A DNA stretch of 64,000 bases. Origin: Winogradskyella ouciana (GTDB lineage: Bacteria; Bacteroidota; Bacteroidia; Flavobacteriales; Flavobacteriaceae). Shown piece by piece: positions 26,264-35,977 of this stretch (its first letter is position 1; every line of letters begins with the position of its first letter). The notes under the pieces were generated by a model that ran no database searches, was not told the DNA's origin, and was given only the letters and a program-made list of their open reading frames with translations. The position numbers and the translations under genes are program-made. Location of the stretch: assembly GCF_009709615.1 (NCBI RefSeq), contig NZ_WJYA01000006.1, forward strand, positions 1-64,000. The letters are read 5' to 3'.

Positions 26264-27436
26264 CTAGTTGCGCTCTTTCCATTGTGCAATCATTTCTTCT
26301 TCCTTTTTAAGCATAGCTTCAAGATTCGTATTAAAATTTGTCTTTCGTTCGCTATCCACTTTATCGGAATTCCACCAACTTAAGGTGTCCTTGACTATAG
26401 TGCTAATCGGTCTAAAGGTTAATCCTGCAGCAATAGATTTTTCATTAGAAACTCTAGCTGATCCATAATGTTCTTTATCAGGGAGTATCCATGGAATAGA
26501 ATAATACATGTCACTGGCTTTTAAAAACTCATAATCATCGATCATGACAAAAGACGATTCAACGTCAAAAGCATTTGCAGCTTCTTTAATAAATTCTTGC
26601 ATGGTCTGTTCAGATTTTGGACCAACTCCATTGTAAGTGCCATGCTGATTATTTTCTGCCAATCTAATAAACCATTCTGCAATATCCCTTACATCTATAT
26701 ATTGCACAAGATCTTCACTTTTTCCGGGAATTAGGTGTTCGCCTCCTTTTGATAATCTAACAGGCCAATGCACAAAGCGGTCTGTTCTGTCACCTGGCCC
26801 TAACATATAGGTTGGCCTTACAACGACTGTACGTTCTTTACCAAAGGCTTTTATAGCTGCTAATTCAGAGTTGGCTTTCATTACGCCATATTCCATTTCG
26901 TACTTTTCATATTCATCGAGACCTTCAGGCATTATTAAAGCAACTTCTGTTTCTGGAGTTAGATTACCATTTAAATATGGATAATAAACACCAGTTGAAG
27001 AGGTGTACATATACAAGTCAACGTTATCCTTTAGCAATTCTGCCGTAGCTTTTGTCCATTCCACTTTTCGGCCAGAGTTGTCTATAACGACATCCCATTT
27101 TCTATTTTCTAAAGCTTTAAGATTATCTTCTCGGTCACCTATAAGTTGTTCAACTTTGTCAAATAATTCCGCGTGTATTCTCGGCTTTGTTTTTCCTCTT
27201 GTAAATGTAGAAACAGAATGTCCCCTAGAAAGTGCATAGGCTATTTGATGTGGCCCCAAATAACTTGTTCCTCCTAATATTAAGATGTTAAGTTTTTTGG
27301 AAGTTTTATTAAGATCATTTGATTTGGTTTGTGCATCCGATTTACAATTCAAAACACTACTGCCTAAAATTGGAATTGCGACACTTGCCAATGCACTTTT
27401 TTTTATAAATGACCTTCTTGTATTTGGCTTTTTCAT
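26264..27436 (-). CDS. NAD(P)-dependent epimerase/dehydratase-like Tat lipoprotein
   Basis: The 390-residue protein has a twin-arginine motif (RRSFIKKSA, R7-R8), a hydrophobic stretch and a lipobox-like SVLNC (Cys31), so it is likely a Tat-exported lipoprotein. The mature part is an extended SDR/NAD-dependent epimerase: NILILGGTSYLG (about 50-61), YTSSTGVYYPYL, and YGVMK (YxxxK). The cofactor would need to bind in the cytoplasm before folded export, which fits Tat. Substrate unknown. It is monocistronic, with a 330-bp gap on one side and a divergent 1708-aa gene on the other. Confidence 0.88.
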   Translation of the reverse strand: MKKPNTRRSFIKKSALASVAIPILGSSVLNCKSDAQTKSNDLNKTSKKLNILILGGTSYLGPHQIAYALSRGHSVSTFTRGKTKPRIHAELFDKVEQLIGDREDNLKALENRKWDVVIDNSGRKVEWTKATAELLKDNVDLYMYTSSTGVYYPYLNGNLTPETEVALIMPEGLDEYEKYEMEYGVMKANSELAAIKAFGKERTVVVRPTYMLGPGDRTDRFVHWPVRLSKGGEHLIPGKSEDLVQYIDVRDIAEWFIRLAENNQHGTYNGVGPKSEQTMQEFIKEAANAFDVESSFVMIDDYEFLKASDMYYSIPWILPDKEHYGSARVSNEKSIAAGLTFRPISTIVKDTLSWWNSDKVDSERKTNFNTNLEAMLKKEEEMIAQWKERN

Positions 27437-27624
27437 CTTAATGGCTTTAGATTCTAAAGTTATGAAAATAATGGTCGGTGATGACGTTTTAGCACTTTTT
27501 TCATTATGTTAAAATAATGTTAAAACAACACTTTTTTAAAACCCTCATTAGCACTATCTCGTAAGCATTATGTCTTTCCCAAGAGACTAACCACAACCTA
27601 TTCATTTAATTTAAAACTTACCAA

Positions 27625-30600
27625 ATGAAAAACAAAACTACCTTTATTGCTATTCTCTTAGCAATTTTTACAACTTCATTATCTTTTTCACAGGTCGTCA
27701 CTAGTGGCGCAGATGATGGTACAGACGGAACTTTACGAAACGAAATTGCAGATACTCCCGTTGGTGGCACAATAACCTTTGCCGGTGTATCTACAGTGAC
27801 GTTAAATAGTGAATTATTAATAGACAAAGATCTAACTATTGATGGTATAGCAGTTACAACAGTTACAATTGACGCTAATAACAATGGTCGAGTATTTAAT
27901 ATAACTGCAGGCAATGTTACTTTTAATGATTTAACAATTACTAATGGTTTAGCAGATGATGGTGGTGGAATTTACATGACCAATGCAACCGTAACCATTA
28001 ATAATTCAGTAATAACAAACAATGTTGCTAATGGAACAGGTTCTCCCGCTGGATCTGGTGGTGGAATTTTTAATGACATAGGTGGTGTTCTAACGGTTAA
28101 CGATTCAGAAATTTCCAACAATACAGCCAATAGAGCTGGTGGTGGAATCGAAGACAATTCAGGTGCTGGTTTAGCTATCACACTTAATAACGTCAATTTA
28201 GATAACAATAATGCTGGTGCTTCACCGGCAATTGCTGCTCCAGGAAATGGTGGTGGATTACATATTACAGGAGCAGGTGATGCCAATATTACAGGAGGAA
28301 CCGCTAATGGAAACATCGCTGGCAAAGAAGGTGGTGGTTTATGGAATGGATCTGGTGCAATGACAATTACAGGTACAATAATTACAGGTAATTCCGCAAT
28401 TGGTGATGCTACAGGTGGAGGAGGCCTTTTTAATAATGGAGGAATAATCGATGTAGACGCTACAACAACTTTATCTGGAAATATAGCAATGGGAGCGACA
28501 CCAGGAGGACGTGGTGGAGCCATTTTTAATAATACAGGTGGTACATTGAATTTAGCATCTGGACTAACGATCTCAGGAAACTATGCAAGTAGAGCTGGTG
28601 GTGCAATAGAGGATGCTTCAGGTGGAACATTAGTTTTATCAGGTGTAACACTTAGAGATAATGCAGCAGGTGTTGATATAGGATTAGGAAATCCTATTAT
28701 GCCAAATCCAGGAAACGGAGGTGCATTACACTTATCTGGTACAACCAATGCTACATTAACCAATGTAACTGCAGATGACAATTTTGCTGCCTCAGAAGGT
28801 GGTGGACTATGGAACAATTTAGGAACCATGAATGTTATTAGCGGTAGTGTGAGTGACAATATTGCGTCTGGTGATGCAGCCGATAATGGTGGTGGTGGAA
28901 TCTTCAATAATGGAGGAACCTTGTTTGTAGGAAGTGGTGCAACAGTTTTAAATAATATTGCCAATGGAGCCTCAGGTTCTGGTGGTGGAATTTTTAGTAC
29001 TGATGGTGATGTCACAATAGATTCATCATGGGTAGCTTATAATACATCCAACAGAGCTGGTGGTGGTATTGAATTAGTGGAAGGTTTTGTAACTATTACA
29101 AATACCACTCTAGATTTTAATGAAACAGGTTCTGCACCAGGAAATGGTGGTGGACTTCATATCACAGGTGCTGCCAATGCAAATATCACAGGTGGTACCG
29201 TAAATAGTAATATAGCATCTCGAGAAGGTGGTGGTCTATGGAATGGTACTGGCTTAATGACAGTTAATGGTACAACTATTGACGGAAATACAGCAAGTGG
29301 TGCAGCAGCAGATGATGGTGGTGGAGGAATCTTCAACAATGGAGGTGACATGCTAGTTCAAAACAGTACTGTAATCAGTAATAATATAGCTGACGGAGCA
29401 TCTGGTTCTGGTGGCGGAATTCTAACTATTGGTGGAACAGTAACGGTAGATGGTTCTACTATTACAATGAACCAAGCGAATAGAGCTGGTGGTGGAATTG
29501 AACATGCAGGTGGAACACTAAACCTTGTAAATACAACTTTAGATATAAATAATGCTGGAGTCACTCCTGCAGTAGCTGCACCAGGTTCTGGTGGAGGATT
29601 GCATGTATCTGGAGCTGCAACAACAAATATTACAGGAGGTACAACAAATGGAAACATCGCTGCTAATGCAGGTGGTGGATTATGGAATGGTTCTGGAGTA
29701 ATGACTTTAGTAGATCACACAGTCGATGGAAATACAGCATCTGGAAATGATGCTATGACTCCAGGCGCTGCAGGTGGTGGCGGAATTTATAATGAAGGTG
29801 GTACACTAGATTTATCAGGTTCTACAGCTATTACAAATAACGTTGCAGACGGAGCCCAATCTACTGGTGGTGGAATTTTAAATGCAGCTGGTACTTTAAT
29901 GGCAAACGGCATTTCTATTATGAATAATACATCTAATAGAGCTGGTGGTGGAATTGAAGCTAATAACAGTGGACCAGTAATACTTACTAATGTAAGTTTA
30001 AACTTAAATGAAACAGGAGTTGTTACAGGAGCTGGTGCGCCAGGAAATGGAGGTGGACTACACATAAGTGGAGACAGTGCTGTAACAATTACTGGTGGAA
30101 CTGTAGAAGGCAACACTGCTGCCTCAGAAGGTGGTGGATTATGGAATGGTTTAGGTTTAATGACAGTAGATGCTGTAAATATTGAAAATAATACTGCTAA
30201 TGGTGATGCTGCAGATAATGGTGGTGGAGGAATCTTCAATAATGGAGGTTCGGTTACCGTACAAAATGGAACAATAATCACTAGTAATCTTGCTGCAGGG
30301 ACTGCTGGTTCTGGTGGTGGAATTCAAAATGTTGACGGTGGGACTATAACGGTTTTAAATGCTTCAGTAAGTGGTAACCAAGCTAATAGAGCTGGTGGTG
30401 GAATTGAGGATAACTCTTCAGTTGCTATTGGTACAATTATATTAACCAATGCTACTTTAGATAACAATACAGTAGGTACAGCACCAGGAAATGGTGGAGG
30501 ACTACATATTACTGGACCTGGTAATGCAACTATTACTGGAGGAACAGTTAATGGAAATATAGCTGCTTCAGAAGGTGGTGGATTATGGAATGGTTCTGGT

Positions 30601-32751
30601 ATAATGACTGTAGATGGAACAACCATAGATAACAACACCGCAAATGGTGATGCTGCTGATAATGGTGGTGGAGGAATCTTCAACAATGGAGGAACACTAA
30701 TTGTTCAGAATGGAGCAATCATTAGCAATAACAATACTGGTGGAGCTGCAGGATCTGGTGGAGGCATTCAAAATGTTGATGGCGGTTCGGTTTCAGTTTC
30801 AGATTCATCTATTACAGGAAACGTTTCTAATAGAGCAGGTGGTGGAATCGAAGATAATTCTACTGTTGCCGTTGGAACAATCACCCTTCTTAATGTGATG
30901 TTGAATAACAATTCAACAGGTTCTGCACCAGGAAATGGTGGTGGATTACACATGACAGGCCCAGGAAATTCAACAATAACAGGAGGAACAGTTAATGGCA
31001 ATACTGCATCTTTAGAAGGTGGTGGATTATGGAATGGCTCTGGTATGATGACTGTTGATGGTACAACTATCGATGGAAATACTGCAAGTGGAGCTGCTGC
31101 CAACGAAGGTGGTGGAGGAATCTTCAACGCTGGAGGAACGCTGATTGTTCAAAACAATACAGTTATAAGTAATAATATTGCTGACGGAGCTGCTGGTTCT
31201 GGTGGTGGTATATTGAATGATATGGGAACATTGACCGTAACTGATTCTCAATTAAATGGTAACACATCTGTTAGAGCAGGTGGAGGAATTGAAGATAATT
31301 CTGCTATGGGGGGTTTATTAACCTTAACCAATGTTACACTTTCAACAAATAGCACAGGTGCAGCACCAGGAAATGGTGGTGGACTTCATATCACTGGACC
31401 TGGAGATTCAAATATTACAGGTGGAATGGTAACAGGTAATGACGCTGCTAGAGAAGGTGGTGGACTATGGAATGGTTCTGGAATTATGACTATAGATGCT
31501 GTTACAATTGATGCCAATACAGCAACAGGTGATGCTGCCGATGATGGTGGTGCAGGAGTCTTCAACAATGGTGGAACCCTAAATATCACAAATGGAACTA
31601 TCGTTTCTAATAATGTGGCCTCAGGAGCTTCTGCTTCTGGTGGAGGATTGTTAAGTACAGCTGGTGATGTTACCGTTATAGATTCATCATTTGATAATAA
31701 CTCAGCTAATAGAGCTGGTGGAGCAATTGAGCTGATTGATGGTAACTTAACATTTACAAATTCTGTAATGTCTAACAATGATGTTGATGGTTTTGCTGGT
31801 GTAGCTAATCCAGGTAATGGTGGTGGATTCCACGTTACGGGAATGTCTGGTACAATAGATATTTCAACAAGTACAATTACAGGAAATGCAGCTGCTAATG
31901 AAGGTGGTGGATTATGGAACCAGAATGGAACTACAATGAATGTATCTATGTCAACTATAGATAATAATACTGCTGGAGAAGGTGGTGGAATCTATAATAA
32001 TGGTGGTGCGATAACTACGGTAATAACAAGTACAATTTCAGGTAATTCAGCATCAGTTTCTGGTGGTGGAGCAACCAATAATGGTGCTAGTCTCGATTTT
32101 AATGCGGTAACTATTGCAATGAATACATCTGCTGGAAATGGTGGTGGTATTGATGCTGTTAACAATGTATCTTTAAAAAATACCATTGTAGCATTGAATA
32201 CTGCAGCTTCTGGAACTGATGTTTCAGGTACTTTAACGTCAAATGATTATAATTTGATTGGTATGGATGATTTAAACGTATTCACACCACAAACAAATGA
32301 TATCGAAGGTGCAGACCCAGTAGTTGGTCCATTACAAAATAATGGAGGAACAACATTAACACATCAATTACTAGATGGTTCTCCGGCATTTGATGCTGGT
32401 GATGCTGGTGATGCCTTTGTAGATCAGATTGGGCAACCTGTATTTGGAGCTGCAAGAGATATTGGAGCATACGAATCGCAAGTAGCATTGTCTATTGAGG
32501 ATTTCAATGAAGTTTCAGTATTGAATATTTATCCTAATCCAACAAAAGGACAATTCAATATTGTAATTGATGACGCTGTAACTGGTGAAGTTAAGGTTCA
32601 GATTGTATCTATGACAGGTAAGATGGTGAAACAACTATCTATCGGAAATGGAACAAACCAAATGGATATAAGCGGTATGGCTTCAGGTATTTATGTGGTT
32701 AACATTAATACAGAACGCGGAAGTTCTACTCATAAATTGATTTTAGATTAA
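27625..32751 (+). CDS. Giant surface beta-helix repeat protein with T9SS sorting domain
   Basis: The 1708-residue protein has a signal peptide (about 1-22, ...SLSFSQ), followed by a right-handed parallel beta-helix/polymorphic outer-membrane-protein-like repeat (GGGIFNNGGT, GGGLWNGSG, NNTANGDAADNGGGG). Large repeats can be placed by the NRAGGGIE-type site at about residues 169-176 and again at intervals of 143-154 residues, nine in all to about 1362-1369. A choice-of-anchor-type tail (about 1480-1620) and a T9SS type A domain at the end (NIYPNPTKGQFNI, SGIYVVNI, THKLIL) follow. It is an exported, likely cell-surface or secreted, adhesin-like or polysaccharide-binding protein; no catalytic residues are evident. 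Confidence 0.92.
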   Translation: MKNKTTFIAILLAIFTTSLSFSQVVTSGADDGTDGTLRNEIADTPVGGTITFAGVSTVTLNSELLIDKDLTIDGIAVTTVTIDANNNGRVFNITAGNVTFNDLTITNGLADDGGGIYMTNATVTINNSVITNNVANGTGSPAGSGGGIFNDIGGVLTVNDSEISNNTANRAGGGIEDNSGAGLAITLNNVNLDNNNAGASPAIAAPGNGGGLHITGAGDANITGGTANGNIAGKEGGGLWNGSGAMTITGTIITGNSAIGDATGGGGLFNNGGIIDVDATTTLSGNIAMGATPGGRGGAIFNNTGGTLNLASGLTISGNYASRAGGAIEDASGGTLVLSGVTLRDNAAGVDIGLGNPIMPNPGNGGALHLSGTTNATLTNVTADDNFAASEGGGLWNNLGTMNVISGSVSDNIASGDAADNGGGGIFNNGGTLFVGSGATVLNNIANGASGSGGGIFSTDGDVTIDSSWVAYNTSNRAGGGIELVEGFVTITNTTLDFNETGSAPGNGGGLHITGAANANITGGTVNSNIASREGGGLWNGTGLMTVNGTTIDGNTASGAAADDGGGGIFNNGGDMLVQNSTVISNNIADGASGSGGGILTIGGTVTVDGSTITMNQANRAGGGIEHAGGTLNLVNTTLDINNAGVTPAVAAPGSGGGLHVSGAATTNITGGTTNGNIAANAGGGLWNGSGVMTLVDHTVDGNTASGNDAMTPGAAGGGGIYNEGGTLDLSGSTAITNNVADGAQSTGGGILNAAGTLMANGISIMNNTSNRAGGGIEANNSGPVILTNVSLNLNETGVVTGAGAPGNGGGLHISGDSAVTITGGTVEGNTAASEGGGLWNGLGLMTVDAVNIENNTANGDAADNGGGGIFNNGGSVTVQNGTIITSNLAAGTAGSGGGIQNVDGGTITVLNASVSGNQANRAGGGIEDNSSVAIGTIILTNATLDNNTVGTAPGNGGGLHITGPGNATITGGTVNGNIAASEGGGLWNGSGIMTVDGTTIDNNTANGDAADNGGGGIFNNGGTLIVQNGAIISNNNTGGAAGSGGGIQNVDGGSVSVSDSSITGNVSNRAGGGIEDNSTVAVGTITLLNVMLNNNSTGSAPGNGGGLHMTGPGNSTITGGTVNGNTASLEGGGLWNGSGMMTVDGTTIDGNTASGAAANEGGGGIFNAGGTLIVQNNTVISNNIADGAAGSGGGILNDMGTLTVTDSQLNGNTSVRAGGGIEDNSAMGGLLTLTNVTLSTNSTGAAPGNGGGLHITGPGDSNITGGMVTGNDAAREGGGLWNGSGIMTIDAVTIDANTATGDAADDGGAGVFNNGGTLNITNGTIVSNNVASGASASGGGLLSTAGDVTVIDSSFDNNSANRAGGAIELIDGNLTFTNSVMSNNDVDGFAGVANPGNGGGFHVTGMSGTIDISTSTITGNAAANEGGGLWNQNGTTMNVSMSTIDNNTAGEGGGIYNNGGAITTVITSTISGNSASVSGGGATNNGASLDFNAVTIAMNTSAGNGGGIDAVNNVSLKNTIVALNTAASGTDVSGTLTSNDYNLIGMDDLNVFTPQTNDIEGADPVVGPLQNNGGTTLTHQLLDGSPAFDAGDAGDAFVDQIGQPVFGAARDIGAYESQVALSIEDFNEVSVLNIYPNPTKGQFNIVIDDAVTGEVKVQIVSMTGKMVKQLSIGNGTNQMDISGMASGIYVVNINTERGSSTHKLILD
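28131..31720 (+). repeat. Nine large imperfect coding repeats, 429-462 bp
   Basis: The (T/C)AGAGC(T/A)GGT site recurs at 28131, 28590, 29052, 29481, 29937, 30387, 30831, 31272 and 31710, giving spacings of 459, 462, 429, 456, 450, 444, 441 and 438 bp. All are multiples of three. The size drifts downward along the gene. Confidence 0.85.
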
Positions 32752-32783
32752 TAGTAAATTAACCGCTTGCTAATACTGAAAAA

Positions 32784-32808
32784 GACCATCGATAGATGGT
32801 CTTTTTTT
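32784..32808 (+). terminator. Terminator after the beta-helix gene
   Basis: GACCATC gata GATGGTC followed by TTTTTTT. Also placed for the converging serine hydrolase gene. Confidence 0.85.
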
Positions 32809-32827
32809 ATTTTAAAGGTTTAAGTTT

Positions 32828-34477
32828 TTATTCAACTTTTTTGGCAACCGTCTCTGCTCCTCCTTGATATAAGGTAAAGCTTTCAACTTCACCAGAATCG
32901 TTTTTACTAAATTTTACTTTCAGAGGAGTTACTTTAGCAAAGAATGTCGTTTCGTTTTCAGCAAAAATTTCAAACTTACCTTGCCCAGTCGCTTGTCCAA
33001 AAATTTGGTTGCCATCTACGGTGACTTCAACATTAAAATTAGGAGCTATTTCATAGGTTCCAGCATATTGTTTTAATACGTCGTTGGATAAAGTGATTTC
33101 TTTTCTGGCTTCAGGCATAGGTTTATCAACTTCTTTACCTACATTTTCGGAATCTGTAATAAAGATGGCCTGTCGCTTTCCATCTGCTAATGTTGAGAAT
33201 TTGTATTCAATATTTCCTTCTTCAAACATAAAACGATTTTCAGAAAGCGGGAAAATTTCAAAAACAGTATTGGTTTCTGATTCTCGCATACTGTTTAGTT
33301 TTCCATCTTTCATAAAAATATGTCTAATGGCTCCATCTTCAAATTCATAAGCACCGACCCATTGTTTCATTTTTTCTTCAGAAAGTGAAATAACATCCTT
33401 CATGGTTGGGAATGGTTTGCCGATAGCTGCTGCTGCAAGGCTTCTTGTAACTGCTCCGATATCATTACAGCTGCAGTTGCTGAGTCCGATAACATAAACA
33501 TCTTCATCAATTAAGTAAATACCATTGGTTGAAGTCCCAAAAATACCACCACTATGGGTATAGCCTTTTGAGCCTTTTAAGTTCATTTCTCCCAAGCCAT
33601 AACCATACGGAATATGTTCTCCGTTATTAAGTTCTGAGCCTTTAATCGCTTTATTGAAAGTTGCTTCTTTGATTAGCGTATTATTCTTTAGAGCATTTTG
33701 CCATTTTAGCATATCATCTACAGTTGAGGTTAAGGAACCTGCAGCGTGTGGTAAGGTCATGCTAATATAGTTTGCGTTTACATAACCATTAGCATCTTGT
33801 TCGTAACCGTCAACTCGATTTTTAACTATTTCTCTATTGTTACCAAAACTAGAACTTGTCATTCCAAGTTGTTTGAAGATTTTGTTCTCTATAAAGTTCT
33901 CATAGGTGTCACCAGACAAAACCTCAATGATTTTTCCAAGGAGGACATAACCCGAATTATTATAAGCAAATGCTTCACCAGGATCGAAATCCATAGGCTC
34001 ATTTTTAAAGTAGTCAATTAATTCGTCCAGGGTTTTATCGTGACGAGCTACTTTGGCTAAATCTCCCATACCTGTATAACTTTTTATCCCAGAGGTGTGA
34101 TTAAGCAAATGATGGACAGTTATAGTTTTACCATGTGTGGGATAATCTGGAATAAATTTAGTGATAGGGTCATCTAAACTCAATTTTCCCTGCTCTTCTA
34201 GCATTAAAATTGCTACAGCCGTAAACTGTTTAGTGATAGATGCCAGCATAAATACATTCTCAGGAACCATATCTACGTCTAATTCTAAATTGGCCTTGCC
34301 TACGGCTTTCCTATAAATAGGTTTACCGTCTTTGGCAATTAAAATTGTAGCACCTGGCATATCATCTTGATAATATTTTGAGACAATATCATCAAATTGT
34401 GTGGTTAGGTCTTGGGCTTGTGTGGTTGTAAAAAGAAAACAAAGGGCAAGAGTTAAGAAAGAGAATTTTGGTTTCAT
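32828..34477 (-). CDS. Secreted serine hydrolase (beta-lactamase class C/S12 family)
   Basis: The 549-residue protein has a signal peptide (about 1-21, ...TTTQAQ) and a class C beta-lactamase-like domain: SxxK as LASITKQF (Ser80, Lys83), YxN as AYNNSGY (Y172, N174) and an HSGG box in YTHSGGIFGT. A C-terminal part (about 380-549) is the DUF3471-like or lipocalin-like tail common in such periplasmic peptidases/esterases. It is likely a D-Ala peptidase or esterase and not a resistance enzyme. Its upstream region carries the same promoter element as the ECF sigma gene. Confidence 0.88.
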   Translation of the reverse strand: MKPKFSFLTLALCFLFTTTQAQDLTTQFDDIVSKYYQDDMPGATILIAKDGKPIYRKAVGKANLELDVDMVPENVFMLASITKQFTAVAILMLEEQGKLSLDDPITKFIPDYPTHGKTITVHHLLNHTSGIKSYTGMGDLAKVARHDKTLDELIDYFKNEPMDFDPGEAFAYNNSGYVLLGKIIEVLSGDTYENFIENKIFKQLGMTSSSFGNNREIVKNRVDGYEQDANGYVNANYISMTLPHAAGSLTSTVDDMLKWQNALKNNTLIKEATFNKAIKGSELNNGEHIPYGYGLGEMNLKGSKGYTHSGGIFGTSTNGIYLIDEDVYVIGLSNCSCNDIGAVTRSLAAAAIGKPFPTMKDVISLSEEKMKQWVGAYEFEDGAIRHIFMKDGKLNSMRESETNTVFEIFPLSENRFMFEEGNIEYKFSTLADGKRQAIFITDSENVGKEVDKPMPEARKEITLSNDVLKQYAGTYEIAPNFNVEVTVDGNQIFGQATGQGKFEIFAENETTFFAKVTPLKVKFSKNDSGEVESFTLYQGGAETVAKKVE

Positions 34478-34506
34478 AATGTTGTGAGATTGATTGTTTT
34501 ATGTGT

Positions 34507-34532
34507 GACGACTTATTTGCCAATAAGTTACA
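34507..34532 (-). promoter_or_regulatory. Candidate ECF promoter of the serine hydrolase
   Basis: On the minus strand: TGTAACTT (34532-34525), 14 bases, CGTC (34510-34507). The start codon is 30 bases downstream. The element equals that at the sigma gene apart from one base in spacing. Confidence 0.55.
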
Positions 34533-34535
34533 AAA

Positions 34536-34563
34536 AAACCACTTAGAGTTTGCTAAGTGGTTT
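34536..34563. terminator. Hairpin CCACTTAG/CTAAGTGG, left copy
   Basis: AAACCACTTAG agtttg CTAAGTGGTTT, an 11-bp stem whose right arm begins at the stop codon of the nuclease-domain gene (TAG on the minus strand). The same stem recurs at 35903-35937. Confidence 0.8.
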
Positions 34564-35860
34564 CTTCTTCGTCATTGTTGATTTTTTGAATGAGATCCAT
34601 TGGATGCTCTTTGTAAATAATTTCACCTATTGTATCAAATAGAAGGCTTTCAATTTTCTTCTTATTGATTTTTTTGGTTTTGAAATCCAAATAAATACTC
34701 AATAATTGTAGACCTGTTATAATAGCCTGTTCTTTACGATTGACATAAGTCAACATTTGCTTAGGGAAATCTATATCAGTTCTTTCTTCTAGTTTAAGCT
34801 TTTTATAAGTATTAACTACTAATATCCCTTTAGGCTCAATACCATTTTCTACATGATAACTACTTACCCATTTTTCAAGTTGAGCAGCATTCTGTTCTTT
34901 GGCGCTTTTTGTCAATCCTTTAATTTCAAATACAGCAACTTTAGATTTGGTTTTTATTATTAAATCAGTTCTATTTTTTTCTTTATACTTTTCGATATCA
35001 AAACCAATTTCTTTCAGAATAAATTCTACTGCTTTTTCAAGAGTTTCACCATCTGAAGAGAATAGTGCTTTTAGAAACCTATATTTATTCAACAACTCCT
35101 TACTTTTATTAAGAGATTTTTTAAGTTCACATAATTTATCATTGAGTTTTACATAATTTTCACTTTCTGATTTTTCAATGTCGAAACTATAGTTATCAAC
35201 CCAATCAGGTATTTCTAATTTGGCTACACTTTTTTGTTTTAAACTTCTTATAAAACCTTCAGTATAATGAATAAAATTGTTTGTTTCTTCAACTTCACGT
35301 TTTGGGTTAAAACTTATATCTGGTAATATTATTATTTTACCATTTTTCACATTATAATACTCAGCGACAATGTATTTAGTGTCCTTAATAAAAAGTAACG
35401 GAATACCACTTGATTTAACTATTTTTGATGTATATGAGAGATATTCTTTACACTCATACAAAAAATGTTCTGTATGGTCATCTCTAATTGGCTCTAATAC
35501 GTGACCTTTTACAGGCTTTAAAATTGGTTTTTTTATACCCAATGCATCAATAAAATTAATTTTGGTTTCTTGGTTGCCATTTCTGTAAACATAATCTCTA
35601 AAATCTGGTTTTATAATTATTAAGGTTCTACCTATCTCAAAAAATTCATCAAACTCATCTTTTCTGTTTTTTATGCATTTAGCAAATTGAGCCATTATAT
35701 TTGAATTTTTATTCGATATTGGCATTTCGTTGTATGATTTGCTTACATTCCAGAAAATAAGCTCAGCATCGAGAAAAGTTATGCCAGAAAGAAAAGATGT
35801 ATTGGAAACTTTGTAATGAGAGCTGCTTTTTATAGAAGTTCCTATATTTATTATATGCAT
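34553..35860 (-). CDS. Putative PD-(D/E)XK nuclease with GATase/Rossmann-like N-terminus
   Basis: The start at 35860 (MHIINIGTS, 435 aa) is chosen because longer starts at 35893 and 35911 run into the flanking hairpin. Residues 1-185 look like a Rossmann or class-I glutamine-amidotransferase-like domain (ITFLDAELIFWNV, EFDEFFEIGRTLIIIKP, KIIILPDIS). A lysine-rich coiled part (about 236-262) leads to a nuclease fold: E278, D299 in RTDLIIK, E312-x-K314 in VFEIKG, and Q327 before EKWV. That order (E...D...ExK...Q) is the PD-(D/E)XK restriction-endonuclease pattern. It has no partner gene. It is flanked by two hairpins of the same sequence. A defence role is inferred, not shown. Confidence 0.65.
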   Translation of the reverse strand: MHIINIGTSIKSSSHYKVSNTSFLSGITFLDAELIFWNVSKSYNEMPISNKNSNIMAQFAKCIKNRKDEFDEFFEIGRTLIIIKPDFRDYVYRNGNQETKINFIDALGIKKPILKPVKGHVLEPIRDDHTEHFLYECKEYLSYTSKIVKSSGIPLLFIKDTKYIVAEYYNVKNGKIIILPDISFNPKREVEETNNFIHYTEGFIRSLKQKSVAKLEIPDWVDNYSFDIEKSESENYVKLNDKLCELKKSLNKSKELLNKYRFLKALFSSDGETLEKAVEFILKEIGFDIEKYKEKNRTDLIIKTKSKVAVFEIKGLTKSAKEQNAAQLEKWVSSYHVENGIEPKGILVVNTYKKLKLEERTDIDFPKQMLTYVNRKEQAIITGLQLLSIYLDFKTKKINKKKIESLLFDTIGEIIYKEHPMDLIQKINNDEEETT

Positions 35861-35902
35861 TTTTATAAAATTGGTTGATGAAAAGTATAACATTTTTAAG
35901 AA

Positions 35903-35937
35903 AAAAACCACTTAGAAGATTATTCTAAGTGGTTTTT
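35903..35937. terminator. Hairpin CCACTTAG/CTAAGTGG, right copy
   Basis: AAAAACCACTTAGAA gatta TTCTAAGTGGTTTTT has a 15-bp perfect stem and A/T tracts, so it can stop both strands. It shares AAAAAAACCACTTAGA and CTAAGTGGTTT with the copy at 34536-34563. On the minus strand it ends htpG transcription. Confidence 0.85.
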
Positions 35938-35952
35938 ACAATTAATTATCAG

Positions 35953-35977
35953 ATTCCTGCCTGCGCAGGAATGACAT
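35953..35977. repeat. Dispersed palindromic element after htpG
   Basis: ATTCCTGC ctgc GCAGGAAT-GACAT; reverse orientation reads GTCATTCCTGCGCAGG..., the GTCAT-type family. It lies between htpG and the terminator, right next to the htpG stop codon. Confidence 0.75.

Noticed and set aside
27972..31778. Long open frames on the minus strand opposite the beta-helix gene, rich in Pro and Ser
   Set aside because: They are mirror images of the Gly/Asn-rich repeat code on the plus strand, with no own start signals and no family look.
32828..34477. Beta-lactamase conferring resistance
   Set aside because: The SxxK/YxN/HxG motifs fit the wider S12 family of peptidases and esterases; the long C-terminal tail is not seen in class C resistance enzymes.
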